From Opitutaceae bacterium UBA4094 (GTDB lineage Bacteria > Verrucomicrobiota > Verrucomicrobiia > Opitutales > Opitutaceae): a stretch of DNA of 11,704 bases. Position numbers and translations under genes: made by a program. The DNA lies in contig DFYA01000005.1 of the NCBI GenBank assembly GCA_002382525.1, forward strand, positions 882 through 12,585, read 5' to 3'. Positions within the stretch are counted from its first letter, which is position 1. Each line of letters opens with the position of its first letter. The notes beneath the pieces were generated by a model, which saw only the letters and a program-made list of their open reading frames with translations, was not told the origin of the DNA and made no database searches. Of this stretch, positions 1 through 6,100 are shown piece after piece.

Positions 1-16
1 ACCCGGAACGTTCGGC
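1..16 (+). other. Right end of an integron attC site (cut by window edge)
   Basis: GTTCGGC at 10-16 has the form of the R' box of an integron cassette recombination site (consensus GTTRRRY/GTTAGGC). The same heptamer ends the complete attC-like site at 314-426. In both cases a start codon follows shortly after: 11 nt later here (ATG at 28) and 6 nt later at 433. The left arm lies outside the window, so folding cannot be checked. The call rests on the match to the second site and on the cassette layout that follows. Confidence 0.6.
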
Positions 17-27
17 AAAATAAAATT

Positions 28-300
28 ATGACAAAAAGCGAAGCAGGTTGGTTAGCGTTACGAATCACCGGAGTTGTGTTGGCGCTCTCGGCCATACAGC
101 ACCTATCGGCGATTCTCTATTTTGGGTATTTTTTCTTTTCAGGAGCGTTTGCGGATGTGCAGGGCAGTTTTTCCGATCGAGTCGCCCTTCAGACGTCGTT
201 GCCGCAGTTTTTTTATGCCATCGTCGTGCTCGGTGCAGCATACTATTTGATATTCAGGGGCGCGGCGCTTCATCGTTTGGTAATGCGCGAGGAAAAGTAA
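28..300 (+). CDS. Small membrane protein of unknown function, integron cassette gene
   Basis: This 90-residue protein matches no family I recognise. It has a long hydrophobic stretch at about residues 9-40, possibly one long or two short membrane helices, and a second at about 61-78. A short polar loop separates them and the C-terminus is basic and charged (HRLVMREEK), so it is probably an inner-membrane protein with two or three passes. The ATG lies 11 nt after an attC R' box and the TAA stop lies 13 nt before the R'' box of the next attC, so the gene fills one cassette as expected. There is no obvious Shine-Dalgarno sequence, and expression probably depends on a cassette-array promoter outside the window or on read-through. 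Base composition is visibly lower in GC than the genes after 1500, which fits acquisition by transfer. An overlapping frame at 48-416 is judged a shadow. Confidence 0.65.
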   Translation: MTKSEAGWLALRITGVVLALSAIQHLSAILYFGYFFFSGAFADVQGSFSDRVALQTSLPQFFYAIVVLGAAYYLIFRGAALHRLVMREEK

Positions 301-313
301 TGAATACAACGGA

Positions 314-426
314 GCCGAACCAGCGGCTACAGACAACGACCCGCAGCTTCAAGTTTTCGAATGCTTTTATATTATTATTCTCTATTGGTATTCTGCGCGG
401 GTCGTGTGTGACCTGAGGCGTTCGGC
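314..426 (+). other. Integron attC site (59-base-element-like), complete
   Basis: The site starts with GCCGAAC (R'', 314-320) and ends with GTTCGGC (R', 420-426). These are exact reverse complements and fit the cassette consensus GCCTAAC/GTTAGGC with one substitution. Further inside, ACGACCCGC (336-344) is the reverse complement of GCGGGTCGT (397-405), giving a second stem. The segment between 345 and 396 is AT-rich and would form the terminal loop region. Length is 113 bp, within the usual attC range of roughly 57-141 bp. It separates two ORFs oriented the same way, as cassette arrays do. The L boxes are poorly matched and were not resolved by eye. Confidence 0.8.
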
Positions 427-432
427 AAGAAT

Positions 433-945
433 ATGAAAGCGACTTCGGGACTATCTATTGAATGCCTCGATTATCTCGGGCGCCCGCTTGAGGTTTGTTT
501 TGAGCGCGGCTGGGGTTGGGGCGTTTCGGAAAATTATTGGAAGGCACTTGGCGAGTTTGCGGAAATTGATACGATCAATGGCCAGACGGCCGAAATTACA
601 CCGAAACGATTTTATAGGCATTATGGGGTTTTACGCGCGTTCAAAGCGGATGTTGTTTTTCCCTCATCTACACTGAATGGAATGGAAGTTTTGGCTTATA
701 GTTTAGGTGATGGATTTGATTGGAATTTTTCGACTAAGATTTGTCCGTTGTGGGGATTTCTTTTCGGAAAGGGTGAGCCGCAGTTTCCATTCTGGAAGTC
801 ACCTTATCCGTGGCCCCGAATTTATAAGAACGGAATCATCGCCGGATTCGGAGGATACGTGAAAACCACGGAGCCGAACCAACTCCTGAGGGCAACCGCG
901 CAAGCAAAAAGTTTAAACGGCGTGGAGTCGTTGAGCGAGAGGTGA
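433..945 (+). CDS. Hypothetical cassette protein with a C-terminus altered by IS insertion
   Basis: This 170-residue frame encodes a soluble protein of unknown family. It is rich in Trp, Phe and Tyr (for example GWGWGVSENYW near residues 26-36) and shows no signal peptide or membrane helix. The ATG lies 6 nt after the R' box of the upstream attC, the usual cassette position. The frame then reads through the next attC left arm (873-879, giving the residues TEPNQ) and past about 905 into DNA that belongs to the IS110 remnant. The last 12 or more residues are therefore probably not native, and the original protein would have ended in or soon after the attC. GC content is lower than in the chromosomal genes downstream. 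It is probably a real cassette gene, but expression and function are unknown. Confidence 0.6.
   Translation: MKATSGLSIECLDYLGRPLEVCFERGWGWGVSENYWKALGEFAEIDTINGQTAEITPKRFYRHYGVLRAFKADVVFPSSTLNGMEVLAYSLGDGFDWNFSTKICPLWGFLFGKGEPQFPFWKSPYPWPRIYKNGIIAGFGGYVKTTEPNQLLRATAQAKSLNGVESLSER
868..905 (+). other. Left arm of a second attC, interrupted by an IS110-type element
   Basis: ACGGAGCCGAACCA at 868-881 is identical over 14 bases to 309-322, the start of the complete attC. It contains the R'' heptamer GCCGAAC (873-879). No matching GTTCGGC right arm was found downstream. Instead the transposase stop codon lies at 913-915, so the site appears to be broken by the insertion sequence. The junction must fall between about 882 and 912; the end given here is an estimate. 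Confidence 0.6.
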
Positions 946-1521
946 GTGGCGTTGAGAGAGGGAGTGCAGGAAGCGGGCTTCGTTATAGGAAACGCGGTCG
1001 TGCCAACAGCGCCAGAGGATGCGAAGCCATTTGAAGGCCAGGCTGCGCAGGATCGCCTGATGTTTTTTCCCAGCTTGTTTTTGTTGTCGGTAATAGGCTT
1101 TCGTCCATGCGCATTTGGGCACGGTTTGGCCGGCCCATTCCACGAAGGTCTGACGCAGGAACTTGGGCGCGTTCCATCGCCAGTGGGTCCAGACTTGGCG
1201 ACCGCTTTTGACCTTCACCGGAGCGACACCGGCATATTTCTGAAGGCTCGCGGCGTTGGGATAGCGGCTGCGGTCGGTGCCGAAGGCGGTGAGCAATCGG
1301 GGCGCTAGGGCGGGCCCGGCGCCGGGCAGGCTCGCAAACAGCTCGGCCTCGGGGTGAGCGGCAAAACACTCGGCGATACGCTCCTCAACGCGCTCGATCT
1401 GCTCTTGTAACGTCCGGATCACGGCGACGAGCAGCCCGATCTGGAGGACCGCCGGAGCCAGGACCGCGCGGTCTTCGGTGATCCGGTCGGGCTTGGGCCA
1501 CGAGTTTGAGCCGAGCGTCAA
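913..1521 (-). pseudogene. IS110-family transposase, C-terminal fragment
   Basis: The 202-residue frame matches the second half of IS110-family transposases: a helical linker (about 25-60), then the Transposase_20 region starting at FASLPGAGPALAPRLL (about 62-77), followed by YAGVAPVKVKSGRQVWTHWRW (starting near 96). Ser106 in the KSG motif sits where the catalytic Ser of the family's Tnp domain is expected. The N-terminal RuvC-like DEDD domain is absent: an in-frame TGA (1522-1524) stands directly upstream, the only start there is TTG, and no frame further upstream resembles a DEDD domain. Full-length members are about 320-400 residues, so this is a 5'-truncated remnant, probably inactive. 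The 3' end of the gene abuts a broken integron attC site. Confidence 0.85.
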
Positions 1522-1549
1522 TCACGCTGCCTGTCGGGGACCGCGTGAT
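1521..1549. repeat. Short inverted repeat at the truncated edge of the IS remnant
   Basis: ATCACGC (1521-1527) is the reverse complement of GCGTGAT (1543-1549), with a 15-nt spacer. It falls where the transposase frame breaks off. It could be a subterminal repeat of the element, part of a deletion junction, or chance; seven base pairs alone is weak evidence. Confidence 0.3.
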
Positions 1550-1648
1550 CCCCCAATCGAATCGCGTTCGCTCGTCGCTTCACCGCGCCGGCAGACAACG
1601 CGCCCGAATGCGCCGTTTTCACCACCCATCCCCGTCGCCTCACGTGCA

Positions 1649-2803
1649 CTACGTCTCGTTGGTTTTGCCTTTATCGATCGCTTCCTCGGCTTCCCGTTGA
1701 TCGTCGGCCTCCGGTCGGGGGTCGGCGTTTGTCTCGGCGGCGGCGGGGTTGTAGTCGAGCACCACAAACACGGGAAAGTGGTCGGAGCCGATGTCGGGAA
1801 GACGACGCAATTCGGCGAGGCTGAAATGACGGGAGGCAAAGACGTGATCCAATGGGTAGCGCAGGAGGCGGTTGCCGGTGTCGAAGGTGTTAAACAGACC
1901 TCGGCCCACCCGGGGGTCGAGTAATCCCCCGATCCGCTGGAAGAGACGGGTCGTGTGCGACCACGCCACGTCGTTAAAGTCGCCGGCGACGATCACCGGA
2001 ACATCCCCGAGCGCCTCAACCTCTTTGGCAACCAGGAGCAACTCGGCGTCTCGTTTATCCGAATCTTCGCGCTCGTCGTCGTCCTGCGCCGCCTTTTCGC
2101 CTTCCGCGCCGCCGCCGTTCTTTTCTTCGTCGGATCGCTTGAGGCCGGGCGGCCGGGGATGCACACCGTAGAGGGTAACGAGCGTTCCCGATCGGAGCCG
2201 CACCCGGGTGAGAATCGACGGGATGGCCGGCTCGATCAAAAATCGGATTTCCGGATCTTTGAGCTCCAGTTTGGAGTAGAGCAATTTGCCGTAACTGTTC
2301 TCCTGCGGCTGGAAAAGCGTGTGGGGATAATCCTCCTCCAATCCCGCTAGCTGATCGAGCCACCACCGGGTGGGTTCACTGAGCAGAATGATGTCGGGAT
2401 CGGTCTCACGAATGAGTGTGCGCAGGGACTCCACGTCGCGGTTTTCATCGAGCACGTTGTAGATCAGGAGCGAGACGCGGTCGGAGTCGGCATCGACGTC
2501 GCTTTGAGCCATTTGGCGGGGATAAAAGGGCGTGTAGGGAGCGATGGAAAAGAGCTGCCAGCCGAGCGCCAATCCGAGCAGCACCGCAAGCAGGTGTTCT
2601 CCCGCGCGCAATCGCCCGCCCAGACGCAGCATGGCGTAGCCAAGGAGCGTGAGCCCGATGAGCACGGCGAGTTGAATACGCGGGAAGTCGAAAACGCGTA
2701 TCCACCAGGCGTCGCTGTGGGACAACGGTGCGACAGTCCCGAAAACCAGGAACAACGCGAGCAGGCCCACCGCGAGGCGACCGATGCAACGGGGCTTCAT
2801 CAT
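1649..2803 (-). CDS. Membrane-anchored endonuclease/exonuclease/phosphatase (EEP) family protein
   Basis: This 384-residue protein has three predicted membrane helices (about 10-28, 43-59 and 71-87) followed by an EEP (DNase I-like) domain. Signature residues are present in order: Asn116 in LLIYNVLDEN, metal-binding Glu143 in PDIILLSEP, His215 in GVHPRPP, Asp275 and Asn277 in AGDFND, Asp319-His320 in PLDHVFAS, and Asp341-His342 in GSDHFPV. The fold hydrolyses phosphodiester or phosphate-ester bonds in nucleic acids, lipids or phosphoinositides; the substrate cannot be told from sequence. A charged insert (about 220-252, rich in Glu, Asp, Lys and Gly) sits between the His and GDFND motifs, and the last 30 residues are also charged and low-complexity. 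I chose the start at 2803 because GGAG lies 10 nt upstream. The longer open frame to 3025 would translate the REP-like hairpin at 2893-2956. It stands alone, divergent from the GH9 gene. Confidence 0.85.
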   Translation of the reverse strand: MMKPRCIGRLAVGLLALFLVFGTVAPLSHSDAWWIRVFDFPRIQLAVLIGLTLLGYAMLRLGGRLRAGEHLLAVLLGLALGWQLFSIAPYTPFYPRQMAQSDVDADSDRVSLLIYNVLDENRDVESLRTLIRETDPDIILLSEPTRWWLDQLAGLEEDYPHTLFQPQENSYGKLLYSKLELKDPEIRFLIEPAIPSILTRVRLRSGTLVTLYGVHPRPPGLKRSDEEKNGGGAEGEKAAQDDDEREDSDKRDAELLLVAKEVEALGDVPVIVAGDFNDVAWSHTTRLFQRIGGLLDPRVGRGLFNTFDTGNRLLRYPLDHVFASRHFSLAELRRLPDIGSDHFPVFVVLDYNPAAAETNADPRPEADDQREAEEAIDKGKTNET

Positions 2804-2892
2804 GACTCGCATGCTCCAAGGCGGTGAATTCGCCGTCGAGTTGGAATAAAAAAACCCGGCCCGCGCCCGATCCGCCCAGGGGAAACTCTCCG

Positions 2893-2956
2893 ACGTGGGA
2901 AGCGAGCTCGCCTCGCGATTCCGCGTCCCCATCGCGACCAAGCTCGCTTCCCACGT
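2893..2956. repeat. REP-like long imperfect hairpin
   Basis: ACGTGGGAAGCGAGCT (2893-2908) is a perfect 16-bp reverse complement of 2941-2956. Inside it a second 7-bp stem, TCGCGAT (2913-2919) with ATCGCGA (2931-2937), closes an 11-nt loop, leaving a small internal bulge. The structure lies in the intergenic DNA between two divergent genes (2804-3116, which otherwise holds only the putative promoter). This architecture is typical of bacterial repetitive extragenic palindromes mobilised by REP-associated transposases. Only one copy is in the window, so repetition is inferred. Confidence 0.65.
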
Positions 2957-3051
2957 TCGGACCACGACCCGCCCCCTCGCCTCGCGCTTTTCCCCCCACC
3001 CCACGCTGCGCGCCCTGTCAGACAAACACCGACGCCACCGCTTCGCATACG

Positions 3052-3082
3052 CCGACAGGTTAATCGGACCGACACGGATAAT
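3052..3082 (+). promoter_or_regulatory. Possible sigma70-type promoter for the GH9 gene
   Basis: GATAAT at 3077-3082 matches five of six bases of the -10 consensus in an AT-rich patch of otherwise GC-rich DNA. CCGACA at 3052-3057 matches four of six -35 bases, but the 19-bp spacing is long. The start codon at 3117 would leave a leader of about 28 nt. The bases before the ATG (GGCGGGGCC) give at best a weak Shine-Dalgarno. This is a sequence-match suggestion only. Confidence 0.3.
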
Positions 3083-3116
3083 TTAAAACCGACCGAATCG
3101 GCACACTGGCGGGGCC

Positions 3117-6100
3117 ATGAGAAAAGCCTTTGCCACCCTGCTGGTCGCCCTCGCCGCCACCTTTGCCCCCATCGCCGCACACGCCGTCGAAAACACCTGG
3201 GACGCTTCCGTGCGCGCCCACTCCGTGGTTCAAACTTCCCCTGCCCGCATCACGCTCACTTGGCCGCAGGACCAAAACGGCACGCCTTCCAGCTACACCG
3301 TTTTCCGCAAGGCTCCCGGCGCCTCCTCCTGGGGTTCCGGCACCACGCTCCCGGGCTCCGCCACCAGCTACGTCGACACCAACGTCAACGTCGGCACCGC
3401 CTACGAATACCGCATCGTCAAAGCCGCCAATGGCTACACCGGCTACGGCTACATCCAGACCGGCATCCAGGTCCCGCTCGTCGAGAAACGCGGCAAGGTC
3501 GTGCTCCTCGTAGACAACACGCACGCCTCCGCCCTCGCCTCCGAACTGACCCGCCTCCAGCAAGACTTGGTGGGCGATGGCTGGACCGTTCTCCGCCACG
3601 ACGTGAGCCCCACCGCCTCCGTCCCCAGCATCAAGAACATCATCAAGGCCGAGTATAACGCCGACCCCGCCAACGTGAAGTCGGTGTTCCTCTTCGGTCG
3701 CATCCCCGTCCCCTACTCCGGCGACCTCGTCCCCGACGGCCACCCCGATCACCGCGGCGCGTGGCCCGCCGACGTTTACTACGGCGACATGGACGGCAAC
3801 TGGACCGACAACAGCGTCAACTTCTCCCAGACTCAAAACACCAACCCCGCCGAGCGCACTCGCCTCTCCAACAAACCCGGCGACGGCAAATTCGACCAAA
3901 CGACGATCCCCTCCGCGGTCGAACTCCAAGTCGGTCGCGTGGACTTCCACAACATGCCCGGTGTCCTCTACTACGGCGGTCCCACCACCTTCCCCAGCGA
4001 ACGCGCGTTGCTCCGCCAATACCTCGATAAGGACCACAACTTCCGCCATCGCGTGCTCAACCCCCGCCGCCGCGCCGTCGTCGGCGACTATTTTGGCTGG
4101 CGCAACGGCGAGACGTTCTCGTCCTCCGCCTACGGAGCGTTCGCCGCCTTCTTCGGAGCCGACAAAACCCTCAACCTGAACGTCGCGCACAACGACCGCC
4201 GCGGCGTCTGGGTGCCCGAGCTCGCCGCCAACGACTATCTCACCGCCTACGGCGCCGGCGCCGGCAGCTACACCACCATCTCCGGCCTCGGCAACGCCGC
4301 CAACTACAACAGCGCCAGCACGCCCGAGATCGTCGAAAACAACATCAAGAGCGTCTTCAACTGGGTCTTCGGCAGCTGGCTCGGCGACTGGGACAGCCAG
4401 GACAACTTCATGCGCGGCATCCTCGCCACCAAGGACTACGGCCTCACCGCCGCCTGGTCCGGCCGCCCGCACTGGTTCATGCACCCCATGGGGCTCGGCG
4501 AGACCGTCGGCTACGTCACCCGCCTCACCCAGAACAATTCCGGCCTTTACCAGAACCAGGTTTCCAGCTCCCAGAATCGCGTGCATGTCGCCCTGATGGG
4601 TGACCCGACTCTGCGCCTGCACCCGGTCGCTCCCGCCCGCTCGTTCTCCGGCTCGCGCAACGGCAGCACCGCCACCCTCTCGTGGCAGTCCTCCACCGAC
4701 TCCGTCGTCGGCTATCATGTCTACCGCGCGTCGTCCCTTTCCGGACCCTACACCCGCCTGACCAACAGCGTCGTCTCCGGCACGTCCTACACCGACAACA
4801 ACTCGTCCTCCGGCGCCCACTACATGGTCCGCGCCGTGAAGCTCGAAAGCACCCCGAGCGGCAGCTACTACAACGCCAGCCAAGGCCTCTTCTGGTCCGC
4901 CGGCGGCACCTCCACGCCGACCCCCGACACCTCCGCTCCGACCGTTTCTCTCACCGCCCCGTCCGGAGGCGCCACCGTCTCCGGCACCGTCACCGTCTCG
5001 GCCAACGCCTACGACAATGTCGGCGTCGTCGGCGTCCAGTTCCAGCGCAACGGCGTCAACATCGGTTCCGAGGACACGTCCGCGCCCTACAGCGTCTCGT
5101 GGAACACCACGCAATCCGCCAACGGCTCCGCCTCCCTCACCGCGATCGCTCGCGACGCCGCCGGCAACCGCCGCACGTCCGCCGTCGTGACGGTCAACGT
5201 CAACAACACCTCCACGCCCCCTCCGTCCTCCCCCGGCGATCCGACCAGCCCCGCGCCCGCCCCCGCCGGCGTCTGGTTTGACGACGCCCTCCCGGCCGGC
5301 GCCGTCGGCCAAGGCAGCGAACCGTGGACGTGGGTCACCTCCAACCCCGCGCCGTTCTCCGGCACCCGCGCCCACCAATCCATCAACGCCGCTGGTCTCC
5401 ACGAACACGCGTTCGCCTGGGCCTCCGAGACCATGACGGTCGCCACTGGCAACGTCTTGTTTGCCTACGTTTATCTCGATCCCGCCAACCCGCCTTCCAC
5501 GATCATGCTCTCCTGGAATTCCGGCGGTAGCTGGGACCACCGCGCCTACTGGGGTGCCAACAACATCAACTACGGTGTGAACGGCACCGCATCCCGCCTC
5601 CGCATCGGCGGCCTGCCCGCGACCGGTCGCTGGGTGCGCCTCGAAGTCCCCGCCGCCGCCGTCGGCCTCGAAGGCAAGACCGTCACCGGCATGAGCTTCT
5701 CCACCTTCAACGGTCGCACCACCTGGGACCAGACCGGCACCGCCACGACCTCCCAGAGCGGCCCGATCAGCACCCCTGCCGACACCAAGGCCCCCAAGAT
5801 CGCCCTCACCAACCCTGCGGACACCGACCGGGTTTCCGGACAGATCACCCTCAAGGCCAACGCCACCGACAACGTCGGCGTCGCCACCGTGCGGTTTAAA
5901 CTCAACGACCAAAACCTCGGCCCCAAGATCCTCACCGCGCCCTACAACTACCGGTGGGACACCGCCGGCACCCCCAACGGCACCCACACCCTCACCGCCG
6001 TCGCCACCGACGCCGCCGGCAATAAAACCACCGCCGAGGTCATCACCGTGCGCGTCCGCAACGTCGTGGACACCACCTCTCCGTTCGTCTCCCTCACCGC

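Noticed and set aside
48..416. 122-codon frame overlapping the first cassette gene and running into attC
   Set aside because: The in-cassette frame at 28-300 fits the attC spacing and shows membrane segments. This one runs across the recombination site and has no coherent features.
2848..2880. T-tract (TTTTTTT on the minus strand) as a terminator
   Set aside because: No convincing GC-rich stem precedes the tract, and its place just upstream of the EEP start makes termination unlikely.
2804..3025. N-terminal extension of the EEP gene to 3025
   Set aside because: It would translate the REP-like hairpin and has no hydrophobic or domain pattern. A GGAG ribosome site favours the start at 2803.
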